The notes beneath the pieces were generated by a model. That model did no database searches. It saw nothing but the letters and a program-made list of their open reading frames with translations, and had not been told where the DNA came from. From assembly GCF_018446385.1 (NCBI RefSeq), contig NC_056001.1, forward strand, positions 108,974,436 through 109,038,435: DNA of 64,000 nt. Direction: 5' to 3'. The DNA comes from Zingiber officinale. Lineage: Eukaryota; Streptophyta; Magnoliopsida; Zingiberales; Zingiberaceae. Position numbers and translations under genes: made by a program. Of the stretch, positions 33,660 through 43,799 are shown one piece after another; positions within the stretch are counted from its first letter, which is position 1, and each line of letters starts with the position of its first letter.

Positions 33660-34934
33660 ATGGCTTCCTCGAGAGCAAGCGCTCACCTGAAGAAGACTAC
33701 GTCGATCTCATCGTCTCCAACCAGTCCCGATGAGATTTACGGGCGGCGCGCCGCCAAACCGTCGGCCTTGGGTTCGCCTCAGAGGGAGACAACTGTTACG
33801 CCGCAGCGCAAGCCTTTGATTCGACCCGCCACCGACAGCGCCGCCAAAGTTGGGAGAACCCGTACCCCGCCGCAAACTGCAGCCGTACCCGCAGCCGCCA
33901 ATAAATCGCGTACTCCGGGTGCAGCTAGAAAGCCGGCGGAGAAGCCTCCGTCTCCGTCACGCCAACCTCTTAAGTCGCCGTCGACGACGAATGCGACCGC
34001 CAAAGCTAAGACGCCGAAACCTGCCACTTCCACCGCTTCGCGGGTTGTAGCGTCTTCAAAGCCAGGGAGCGTATCGGAGAAAGCGATCAGAGCTCCGAGG
34101 GCCGGCGTTGGCGGGGCTCAATCGACCGCGAAGGTGCGTAGTCCAGCGAGAAACGTCGTGACCGGACAAAAGGCGTCCAGTACTTCGGCGGCCGACGCTA
34201 CCCGAAGGGCAGCATCAATTGAGGAGCCGTCGGTTACAACTGACCCAGTTCATCTCGTCGTCACTTGCTCGGAAAGCCATGTCTCCGGTGAGAAAAATGG
34301 CATCGTCGAGGGAAAAGCCGAAACCAAGGAAGAAACAGTACTCACTGAGACTGACGAAGCCATCGAAGAAGAGAATATAAACTTAGAATCTCAACGACCA
34401 GAGCAGCACGGTTCGCCGGAGCAAAATCTCGACGGAAGCAGAGTGCTTGAGATTTCCGACGAGGAACCGCCGGCTGATGAGAGCATCGAACAGCCTCGCC
34501 GAGATGAAACAGAAGGCGCGAATTTAACGATGACTGAACCACGCGCGGTCGAAGTCGAGGAGACTGGAAGCGACGTATCTCCGGCGGCAGAGTCAACTAC
34601 GGAGAAGATTGAGGCCGAGGCAGATCATGCCAGAAAGGCTCCAGCGCCGGCGCGGGCAGAGCCTAGGAGGGCGGCGCTAGATGAGAACGGAGGGGAGGCG
34701 GCGCCGACGCTGATGGTGTTTAAGAAGCCAACGTTCTTGCAGGCGAAGAAGAAAGAGGAGAAGGTGAGCAACGACGTGATCGAGGAGACCTGGAGCAAAC
34801 TGTTGGAGAAGAGGAAGAGCAAGGTGAGGGCTCTGGTCGGAGCATTCGAGACGGTCATCTCGCTGCAGGATGAAGGTCAACCTGGTCAAAGCCCGGAGAC
34901 AACCTCCGACAAAGAGCCAACGGATTCAACTTAG
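33660..34934 (+). CDS. Plant calmodulin-binding domain protein
   Basis: A single coding exon of 424 residues. The body is low complexity: the N-terminal 190 residues are S/T/P/A/K-rich and basic (many TPxK, SPxR sites), and residues about 190-330 are acidic. The conserved part is the C-terminal helix WSKLLEKRKSKVRALVGAFE followed by TVISLQ (about 378-403), the signature of the plant calmodulin-binding domain family (CaM_binding, seen in PICBP-like proteins). Expected role: calcium-dependent calmodulin binding, with partners unknown. The start has a good context (ggcATGGC) and follows a 5'-UTR intron. A disordered, phosphorylation-prone body with one C-terminal CaM helix is normal for this family. 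Confidence 0.88.
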   Translation: MASSRASAHLKKTTSISSSPTSPDEIYGRRAAKPSALGSPQRETTVTPQRKPLIRPATDSAAKVGRTRTPPQTAAVPAAANKSRTPGAARKPAEKPPSPSRQPLKSPSTTNATAKAKTPKPATSTASRVVASSKPGSVSEKAIRAPRAGVGGAQSTAKVRSPARNVVTGQKASSTSAADATRRAASIEEPSVTTDPVHLVVTCSESHVSGEKNGIVEGKAETKEETVLTETDEAIEEENINLESQRPEQHGSPEQNLDGSRVLEISDEEPPADESIEQPRRDETEGANLTMTEPRAVEVEETGSDVSPAAESTTEKIEAEADHARKAPAPARAEPRRAALDENGGEAAPTLMVFKKPTFLQAKKKEEKVSNDVIEETWSKLLEKRKSKVRALVGAFETVISLQDEGQPGQSPETTSDKEPTDST

Positions 34935-34950
34935 AGATCAGGGTTGTGGC

Positions 34951-34986
34951 CGCCTTCTCCTTCTCCTTCTCCTTCTCCTTCTCTCT
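34951..34986. repeat. (CCTTCT)n microsatellite in the 3' UTR
   Basis: About six CCTTCT/CTTCTC units directly after the stop codon of the calmodulin-binding gene. Confidence 0.85.
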
Positions 34987-34989
34987 GCT

Positions 34990-36270
34990 GATTAAACATT
35001 AATTGGAGTGGTGATGATTCATGTACAGTTGTGTGTTGAATGCTTTGGATTCTTTCTTCTATCTTATTTGTTTAATTTATAATCCTTTTTTTTTATAACT
35101 ATTTCCAGAATAAGTAATAACGAAAGATCGGTATATAGATAATTTTCATATAGGAGATAGAGAAAAAATTATTGAATTGAAATCGAAATTTAATTTTAAT
35201 TTATCGGTTGCTCATTACTATTAGATAATTTTCAGGAGAAATTATTAAATTGAAATGGAAATTCAATTTTAATTTATGGTTGAGTGGCATAAGGAGATAA
35301 TCTCATACCGTCGAGCAAAGATAGATGAGCTAGATGATTGGATTGCTTGGAAGATTGACTACGATCCGAGGTTGAGATGTCTGTCAAAGCACGGGGCTGA
35401 AATGTCCACCAAAACAGGGAACCGAGATATTTGTCAAGACCCAAAAAGAATTTATCGAAGTTTGATGTAATTTACTTAAAATAGATTTATCTCCCTCCAA
35501 CAATATCTTAAAATTATGATGGATATTTATTTTTCAGGATATAATTAAGAAATCATTATCATAATCTAACACCAATTGTTCATGATAAACTAAGAATGTA
35601 CCTAGGTGCTATCATCGGATAACTGCTGATCAAAATAAATCAACAGCGAAGAAAGACGGAGAATGAAAGTGTAGGATTTTCTATTTTACTATTGCATTCC
35701 CTTCTCTTTATTTTTCTCAAGATTTAACCTCGTTATATAAAAGCGTCAACCATTTTAGAGGTGTTAAATGGTCAATTAAACGACATTATCATCTAGATCA
35801 AAACATTAGCATAGTCAGTCATTTCACCCGAGAGGTTATGAATATGCTATTAATATTAGTTATGCATTTGAACTTATAGCAAAAATGATCTGACACGTAC
35901 ATGTCATGATCGCATATGAGCCAACTTAATTTAGTGTAATCTGAATTTGCATCTCCTATAAGTCTATGCGTGAAAGAGAATCACTCTCCATACATTATTC
36001 ACAATATTAATACTTATGAATTAATATAAATCAATAACAATGTCTTGAAATTTTCAATATAAAATTAAAATCTAATTCACAATAAAATCTCTTTTCTCTT
36101 TCCCATGTATTATTCAATTGTCCAATTCATTCCTGATTTATCTTTTCCGTATTGATTTAAGGATAACCAGCGAAGGCGTTAAGGGAGCGAATCAACTCTT
36201 TTGACAATTACTTCTACTAGCCAATGCGCTTGCGCCAAGTGGATGCTCCTCTATTTTTACCATGGCAATA
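34990..36270. other. Intergenic DNA, mostly AT-rich
   Basis: A diverged tandem duplication of about 75 bp lies at about 35137-35280 ('gaaattcaattttaatttat' block). Otherwise no gene or terminal repeat was recognised. Confidence 0.5.
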
Positions 36271-36487
36271 AAGTCAGATCAAATCCTCTGTCCCCAAATT
36301 TCTCTGTCCCCGTGTCCTCTTGCCAATCGGACGGATCAAATTACATCTTAAGGCATCATGGCATCTTTAAGTTGTGTGTAATATCCTTGTGATTTGCAAG
36401 ACATCGTTGAGATGTAATTTAATCCGTTCGATCGATAAAAGAACACTGGACAGAAAAATTTAGGGACAGCAAATTTGATCTCTAATA
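36271..36487. mobile_element. Foldback MITE-like element
   Basis: The left arm 'agatcaaatcctctgtcccc' and 'ccaatcggacggatcaaatt' and 'acatctta' is inversely repeated on the right ('gagatgtaatttaatccgtt' and 'gacagcaaatttgatctcta'). It is about 217 bp and non-coding. It is related in layout to the arms around the solo LTR at 45.6-46.9 kb. Confidence 0.7.
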
Positions 36488-36641
36488 AAGCATCCACCTG
36501 GGAGCTCCCATTGTGGACTTGGCAGGTGGGAAGGAGCTCCCTGCCATAGTGTTGCAACGAAAAAGTTCATATGAAGAGGTTATGGATGCCCTAAACCCTT
36601 CTACATTATCAGCGGCAAGAGTCCGAAGTCTCCAACCATCC

Positions 36642-38537
36642 ATGGCTTTAATCTCCTCTCCTCGTTCCTTCCTCACTGGAAGCCTGCTCCCGCCTTTCCC
36701 CAACTACAAGAGGCTACACGGGACCCTTCTGGTGCCCTTCAGGTCTTCCATCGGCGATGGCGCATCGAGGTCTTCCATCCTTGGAGATGCTTAGCAAATT
36801 GGATGTGAATCTTATTGTACTCCTTTTTCTTCTACTGAGCAGTGGGGAAAACGAGGCGAAGTTGGCGAAATTAGCGATGGTCTCATTAGCGGCTGGGATG
36901 CTTGCGCTGGGTAGTGTGGATCCGATGGCAGCGATGGCTGCGAAGTCTGGCGGCAGAGTTGGCGGCCAGGCCTTCCGATCTGTCGCTCCTAGGGTTTCCG
37001 ACCCTCGGATTAACAACTCAAGGTAATCGAAGAGTGACTGAGTCGTTGGAAATCCCTAGGTGGTTTTTTTATTCGCTTTGGCTAAATTGCAAGGTCTACC
37101 CCCAGCAAAGAAGCCATTTTTCTGTTTCACTGAGTTGGTCGAGGGATCCTTTATGCCAATTGAATGTTGGTTGAATTATTTCACTGAGAATCAATGGTAT
37201 TACAGGCTATATACTACTCTACTACTCAGAAACTTTGACTAGATTCTGCAAGTATTGTCCACTTGGTATATTCTCTATTCTCCAATTTGGTGGATTTAGG
37301 TTATGAACTACTAGCAGCTCTAGTGCATCTTTGACTGTTCTTGGTCATTAGCATCTATAAAATATATGTGCGAGTAAGCTCTTTTTTGAAGTGAAATTGA
37401 GCGGAGCTCAGAAACTTTATTTATATACTAATATTGGTTTACAGTAAACTGCATTCACATGGGGTTAATGAGATGAACTTATTTGGTTATGAAATGATAG
37501 ACAAGAAAGAAATTGAAAACACCCTCTGTAAGTGACTACAAAAGCTCGTTTCACAATTGCAACTCGATTGAGTTCATGAATAGCTGTCTAGAAGAGGTAG
37601 GATGTTACATAGCTTCAAAGATCCTTAGGTTCTGCACTCCTGAGAATCCCTGTAAATGAGCTTTATCCATAAAGCTCACACAAGACTGAGAATTTCCCCA
37701 CTTACCATTCTAGAACAATCACAATGGCCCAGCAATAGTTTGGGATCGTTGCTTTAGATTTCCTGTTTAGGGGCTGAGATCACAAGTTAAGGATACTATG
37801 AGAATTACAGTTGGAACCAAGGACAAATTAGCCCCAAAAGCTGTCTATTTTTTTGCACACCATATGGAAAATATCATTATTTTCTCATCATTGATAAGTG
37901 GGTAGTCAACCAAGAGTGGCTTGATCTAATGATAAATAATTTAGATAGGTCCAGAGGATTTTCCACCAATATACAAAAGTACGAAACACCGAGACTTGGT
38001 TGTTGGAATTTTTATGCAAAAGTACAAGATTGTATAACAACATAACTGGGAGAGGTTTAACCTTGTTGTTGCTTTTGCCCCAAATAGAGAATATGTAATG
38101 TAATGTGGCAGAACATCACACTGATATCACATTTGTATTTGCTCTTTGACTATGAGCTGCAATATGTGATTATTCCTTAGTACTTTTGTGTTTTCACGGA
38201 CTTTACTTCATGTATCCTTGTACGTTGATATGGGTATCCACAGAAACTTTGTTGCAGAATAGACATCACCTTTGGTATTAACACGATGATACTTCAACTA
38301 AAGGACCAGAAATGACTGATGATGATGCCATTATTCAGGACAAATATCTATGTCAACCCCCCAATTGCACCACCATTTTTTGGCGGGTATGGCTATGGTG
38401 CTCCATTCTACGGTCGATGGGGCTGGTCACCTTTCACATTCTTTACGCCAGGGCCAGGCATTGCAGTAGATGTGGGTGGTGCCTTTGACATCTTCGTTGC
38501 ATTTCTAGTGCTTGGTGCTGTAGCTGCTGCGATTTGA
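36642..38537 (+). CDS. Small plastid-type glycine-rich membrane protein, possible premature stop
   Basis: Exons 36642-36769, 36843-37022 and 38339-38537 give 168 residues in frame. The N-terminus (MALISSPRSFLTGSLLPP..) is Ser/Arg-rich like a chloroplast transit peptide. It is followed by NEAKLAKLAMVSLAAGMLAL (a hydrophobic helix), AAKSGGRVGGQAFRS, INNSRTNIYVNPPIAPP, an aromatic/Gly stretch with FFGGYGYGAPFYG, and a final hydrophobic segment FDIFVAFLVLGAVAAAI. The SGGRVGG..FRS block recalls DUF1517-type plastid proteins. I do not recognise a named function. The first intron donor is weak (GAG/gtcttc); an alternative donor 27 bp upstream keeps the frame. After ATT-TGA the same frame continues RVFGRKDYEDSEY-stop (to 38579), which suggests a CGA-to-TGA nonsense change. 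Confidence 0.72.
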
Positions 38538-38579
38538 AGAGTTTTTGGGAGGAAGGATTATGAAGACAGTGAGTATTGA

Positions 38580-39390
38580 TGCCTTTGTCAAGTTGTGTAA
38601 GTAAATGTACGCAAGAAAAAATTGCTTTAAAGCTGATATAGTTTCGGTGAATCTAATTGTACTCATTTAAGTAGAGCAACTTGTTGTAACATAAACAACA
38701 AGCTCCTGTAATATTTACATTACCATGTACAGGTAAACTATGACTAAGCATTTAGATATTTCTGTATTTCATTTGTAATATTATTTCATTCATACAAACA
38801 AATAAAGGAATATTGCATCTAGGTTTCTAGTTTCACATGATATACCAGCAGTAGCAGCAGCAGGTCTGTTCTTTCCCATGATATAACTTTTTCTTCTGTG
38901 AACATTGCGTCTAGGTTTCTAATTTCACATTGTTATTCATGTTCCTAAATTTTTCTACTGGTTTCTGGTTATGATATTCAAATTTAAGATTTGTTGGTCC
39001 TCCACCCAATTAATGTATGAAGACAGTTACTGAAATTTATTTGCAGGTTCTGAAGATCAGATTTTTGCAAGTTTTAAGAGGGCAACTTAGACACACAATG
39101 ATGAATTCATTTGGTTCATACATACAGCTTAGAATTTTGTGGTCCTTTGTATGATTCAGATATCATTAGTTTCGTAATTATGAGGTCCTCTGATTTCGAG
39201 ACCTCAAAATCACTTCAAATTTCAGAAAAAAAAAATAACAACAAATAGACACAGCATTGCCTATCATCACCATCTCATATGCTACAATGTTTGATCACTT
39301 GGTTGTATAACTAGGCCAACGATGCTTAACCGTCTCATATGAGCGTTATTCTCTTTTTTGACATATGTTTGATCACTTAGTATTATTCCA
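38580..39390. other. 3' flank, nothing recognised
   Basis: AT-rich non-coding DNA, probably including the 3' UTR of the plastid-type gene. No other feature was recognised. Confidence 0.5.
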
Positions 39391-40710
39391 ATAAATTTTA
39401 GGGTCAACTTTAAGTGGATATAAAATATCTCATTGGATATCTGACTTCCTCATACATAGGGTCGTTGTGGATATCTGACTTCCCCATACATAGGGTCGTG
39501 CTAGAGCAAATGTCCTCCGTAATTTATCGTCTCTCAAAAGGTGTGGGGCTGCCATGGAGGGGTTGCTAAGGTGACAACTTCACCTTTCTCCAATGATCAC
39601 CTGGTGCTCCCCGGGCATAACTTAGTTGGTATTACCTTTCTCCAATGTTTGATCACCTTGTGCTCCCCGGGCATAACTTAGTTGGTATCCAAGTGGTAAA
39701 TTTACATCAACGGGCAACGGTTCAAGTCACGTCTACAGTAAATAACTCTCCTACTTAAGGGTCGACAATGAGGGTCATTTGGCATGAGCGTTATTATATT
39801 TTTTGCATCAATATTTAATCCTCTTAGGGCATATTGAGTTGGTACCCAAGTGGACTTGCATCAATGGGTAAGGGTTTGAGTCGCAACTGCAGCAAATAAC
39901 TCTCCCACTTAGGAAGGTTCTCTGTCATATTTACCTCAATTCATTTCACCATAAGATCGGCGATGAGGGGCACTTAGCATGAGCGTTATCACGTTTTGCA
40001 TCAATGTTTAATCACTTACCGTCCCACGAACATAACCGAGTTGGTACTTAAGTAGTAGATTGCCACATATTTGATCATATGTTGTTCCCATGGGTATAGC
40101 CGAGTTAGTATTGGGGTGGTAGATTGTCACATGAGAGCAGAGATCAAATCCCTAAGAGAATAAAATCCCTCCTACCTAGAGAGGCAGCTCTATCATCATG
40201 ATTTACCCCCTTCATCTTGTTGTGGAGCCGACGATGAGGGGCACTTAAGGTGAACGAGTCACCTTTTACCACATGTTTGATCATCTGTTACCCCCGCGAG
40301 TAAAGCCGAGTTAGTACTTGAGTGATAGATTATCAGTTTATCACATGAGGATAGAGATTGAATCCCCTAAGGAATAATCCCCTGGGAAATTAAATCTCTC
40401 CCACCTAAAGAGGACGCTCAATTAACATGATTTACTCCCTTCAACTCACAATGGAGCCGACGGTGAGTGGCATTTGGGATAAGCGAGTCAATTTTGGCAC
40501 GTTTGATCACCTACTGTCCCACGAGCATAGTCGAGTTGGTAACTAGGTGGTAAAATACCATGTGAAAGTAGAAATCGGATCCCAGGAGAACAATCTCTTA
40601 AAAAATAAAATCTCTTCCACCTAGAAAAACCGCTCGGTTACCATAATTTACTTAATTTATTTCGCTATGGGATCGACAATGAGGGATGAGTGAATCACCT
40701 TTTCTCAATC
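39390..40710. repeat. Tandem array of about 200-bp tRNA-like (SINE-like) repeats
   Basis: At least five diverged units, starting near 39600, 39820, 40015, 40080, 40290 and 40500. Each has 'gcatagccgagttggtactt' and 'aagtggtagatt' (A-box-like), then 20-40 bp later 'ggttcaagtc' or 'gagattgaatcccc' (B-box-like), then 'ctcccacctagagaggcagc' and 'cgacgatgaggggcactta'. The two boxes at this spacing suggest tRNA-derived SINE ancestry. Units are truncated differently. Confidence 0.65.
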
Positions 40711-41100
40711 CCTTGCAGCTACTGGCAAGAACACTAATGCCCATGTTATGATTTGTTGTTAATTGTATGTGAAATTTGCAGTAGTTCCTACTAATGTCTA
40801 AGTGGCAGATATGTAAACTTTTCTCTCCAAACAGACAGAGTAGGCATTTAAACCTACCACCACTGATCATTTAGCCTTCACTAGTATCACTTGTTTAGCC
40901 TATTTTAAATCAAAACTGCTCCATTTTCCTATCCAAAAGAGACTACTACATCCTGCTCCACTAGCCTCAATCTTCCTTCTTTACAGCAATCAGACATGCA
41001 TTTGGTGATCGAAGGCCTCGACTCAAATTAAGATAATGCATCAACCTTACAACATTACTAACTATGACTATCTACATCAGTACTACTAAAATTGTGTTCC

Positions 41101-42789
41101 CTAACTTCCAGTTGACTTCGCAGATGCAGTATGACAATCACTGTCGTCGTCATCAAGATCATCGAAGCCCCAAAACTCTTCCTCCTCTTCCTCAGGCATG
41201 TTCCATCGATCTTGTGAAATCTCGCCACCTTCCAAGATCTCCATTACCTGCCAAAACCAACATAGTTTTTTATATACACAACGGCAGTCATCTGTGAGGA
41301 CAAAGGGAAGCTTGGGATGACTAGAGGCAAACAAGCAGTGACAAAAGTCAGTGAAGCTCAAATTTTACCTCAGTCATGGAAGGTCGCAGAGCTGCATTAG
41401 CTCTGATACAAAGGCCAGCTGAAAAGGTGAGCCTTTTGAGCTGCTCCACGTCGTAATCATCTGCTAATCTTGGATCGACCAGCATTTGAATTGTGGAATC
41501 ATCCTTCACGAAGGGCCTTGCCTGCAAATTAAAGCGGCTGGTTAATTAATCGAAAATGAGAAAAAAGAGAAGAAGAAAAAAGGCTGGCGGCGCTCGCCCA
41601 GCTGAGCAAGCTTCTGTGAGAGCCGTCGACCGGCTTCCTTCCCGATGTGAGCTCTAGCAGAAACACGCCAAAGGAGAAGACGTCGGTCTTCTCGTCTACG
41701 ATGCCGTGCGTGAAGTACTCCGGCGCCAAGCACCTGTGGATGTCGTCATCGACTTTGTTTATCTGATCGGATTGCTAATTTGAGCTGGAATTGAGTTCGA
41801 AGTTGGAGATGTGTACCCGAATGTGCCTTCGATCGGGCCGACGGCGCGGTAAGTCCACTGGGAGGGGAGCCATTTAGCGAGGCCGAAATCTGAAATCTGA
41901 GACGGAGGATTTCCTTTTTGGGTTTGGCCTGGAGAACACACTAATGGTTGATTTAGCAGCGAGCAAGAGACGAGCGGTTGCTACCTGAGCTTCGAAATTC
42001 GTGGTGAGGAGGATGTTGGAGGCCTTGATGTCTCTGTGGATGATCCTTCTACGGCATTGCTTGTGCAGGTAATGAAGTCCCCTGGCGGCGCCGGACGCTA
42101 TGCTGTACCTCAGTTTCCAAGGCATCGGCGGTGAATTTTCATCTGTAAGTACATCGACAAGACAGTTTTTTGATCCATCGAAGGTCGATCGTGCCGCGCG
42201 GGTGGTGTTTGGTTCGTGCTGAAGTTACCGTGGAGATTGGAGGAGACAGAGCCGCGAGAAGAGAACTCGAAGATCAGGTGGAGGTCTTCGTCGCGGTCGA
42301 TGCAGAAGCCGAGGAGGGAGGAGACGTTGGGGTGGCGGACGTGGCCGACGGTGCCGAGCTCAGTCAGGAAATCCTTCTCCCTCTGCTCGTCCGACGAATC
42401 CCGCATCAGAGTCTTGACGGCGATCGCCTGCCCATCCGCCGCCACGCCCCGGTACACCTCCGAGTGCCCGCCTCTGCCCACCAGGTTATCTGCGGACGGA
42501 AACCCAGCAGTCACTAGCCAAGATCGTATTTTGAAGAACAATGCGGGTCGGAACATGGCCGGAGAAGTTTAAAAGACTGACCTTTGTGGAAACCGTCGGT
42601 TGCCTTGTAGATTTCTTCGTAGGAGAAGCATCTCCAGCTCGGTTTGGCCGGCGGTTTCTCGTCGAGCGGCTCGGGAACAGGGGAGGCGGAGGCGTCCTCC
42701 TCCTTGCACTTTTCTTCCTTGCTCCTACTCCTTCCGATGGAGGAGAGGAGGCGTCTGAGACCTCGGCTTCGGATGTAAAGCTGCCTCAT
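41101..42789 (-). CDS. Receptor-like cytoplasmic kinase, class VI (RBK-like), 7 exons
   Basis: Exons on minus: 42789-42582, 42489-42229, 42142-41985, 41896-41817, 41733-41598, 41521-41369, 41247-41101; 1,143 nt, 380 residues in frame. The basic N-terminus ([15 protein letters not shown]) lacks signal peptide and membrane segment. [16 protein letters not shown] precedes the kinase domain: glycine loop GRGGHSEVY (74-82), VAIK-type lysine K95 (IAVK), catalytic HRDIKASN with D194, DFG at 212-214, CLAPEYF at 237-243. The acidic tail is rich in E/D ([17 protein letters not shown]). All catalytic residues are present, so it should be an active Ser/Thr kinase; class VI members include Rho-GTPase-binding RBK1/RBK2. 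The start was taken at the ATG at 42789 because upstream codons of that frame are a CTT-repeat 5' leader. The fifth intron (41597-41522) begins GC. Confidence 0.92.
41522..41597 (-). other. GC-AG intron in the kinase gene
   Basis: The conserved SLLSW / ARPFVKDD junction needs the exon to end TGG and the next to begin GCAAGG. The intron then starts GCGAGC, one base from the strong donor GTGAGC, and ends TTTGCAG. No GT occurs nearby that keeps the frame. Confidence 0.75.
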
Positions 42790-42799
42790 TCTTCTTCTT

Positions 42800-43152
42800 C
42801 TTCTTCTCTGCAACTGAAGATGAGGGAGGAGGCGGAGGCGGAGGCGGAGGAGAGGGGGAGATGGAATGGCATTAATGGATTCTCATACAGTTTACATAGA
42901 AAACCTGAGGAGATGCTTTGCTTTCCAAGGAATGCAAAGGAAGCATTTAATGCAAAAGGTTAAATTGTCACACAAGATATCACAAGTCCAATATTTTATT
43001 TTTCAAAAACAATATTTCTTTAACTTTATTCACCGTCTCTAATATTTATTATCGGATTTTCATTGACCGCCATAATACATTGAAAAATACTCACTATGAT
43101 TATATATTTCATTTTTAAAAAAAAATCTTTAGAAATATACCTTAGCCCTGGT
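42800..43152. promoter_or_regulatory. Upstream region of the kinase gene
   Basis: Directly upstream (minus) is a CTT/GAG-rich leader (42788-42860: AGAAGAAGAAG on minus and CTCCGCCTC blocks), common in plant 5' UTRs. Beyond 42960 the DNA is AT-rich. No certain TATA box was identified. Confidence 0.4.
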
Positions 43153-43623
43153 TAGGGATGTAAACGAGTCAAACAGTATTAAACTTGAGTTCGACTCATT
43201 TAAGTTATATACGGGCTCGAGCTGAGCTCGAGCTCAAATCGAACTTTTATCACAAGGCTCGAGATCAACTCGTTTTGAAATTATCAAGCTCATGAACTGT
43301 TCGAATTCGGCTCGTTATTAGCTCGATTATCAAAATTAATGAGCCTAACTCGTTAAATGAGCTCGGACTCATTTTCGGACTCGTTTTAAGGTTTTAAGGC
43401 TCGTTTTTGGCTCATTTTAAAGCTCAAATTTTTTACTCGTTTTAGAGCTCGTTTTAAGGCTTGTTTTTTTTACTCGCGAGCCTATAAACGAACATGTTCG
43501 CGAGCTCACGAGCCGAATATCCTTAAGCTCGAGCTCAATAAGATAAACGAACGAACTCGAATGAGCTTTTTACCGAATCGAACTGCGAATAGCTCGCGAA
43601 CCTTTAGTTCATTTACACCCCTA
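43153..43623. mobile_element. Non-autonomous hAT-like element, 471 bp
   Basis: Termini TAGGGATGTAAACGA and, inverted, TAGGGGTGTAAATGA. The flanking 8-mers GCCCTGGT and GCTCTGGT are a 7/8 target duplication, the length made by hAT transposases. The interior is a run of GAGCTCGAGCTC-like self-complementary words. No coding capacity. Confidence 0.8.
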
Positions 43624-43633
43624 GCTCTGGTGG

Positions 43634-43791
43634 GATCCTCTAGTCCGTATTTATGGATCAGAGAATGACCCCTTGTATAGGATTGGATCATTTGAATGGA
43701 TCTCATCTGTAAATAGGTAAGGTCCATCTAAATTATCCAATCCTATACAAGGGATCATCTTCTGATCCGTAAATTACGGACTAGAGGATTC
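43634..43791. mobile_element. 158-bp foldback MITE
   Basis: Nearly the whole element is an inverted repeat: 'gatcctctagtccg' and 'ccttgtataggattgga' on the left against 'tccaatcctatacaagg' and 'cggactagaggatt' on the right, with a loop near 43700-43735. It lies 10 bp from the hAT-like element. Confidence 0.82.
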
Positions 43792-43799
43792 ACTCTTAG

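Noticed and set aside
33850-34596. ORFs on other frames within the calmodulin-binding gene
   Set aside because: They are low-complexity shadows of a GC-rich coding exon, with no recognisable domains.
42170-42963. Plus-strand ORFs of 115-140 codons at the kinase locus
   Set aside because: They are antisense to exons 1 and 2 of the kinase, which has all catalytic motifs on minus.
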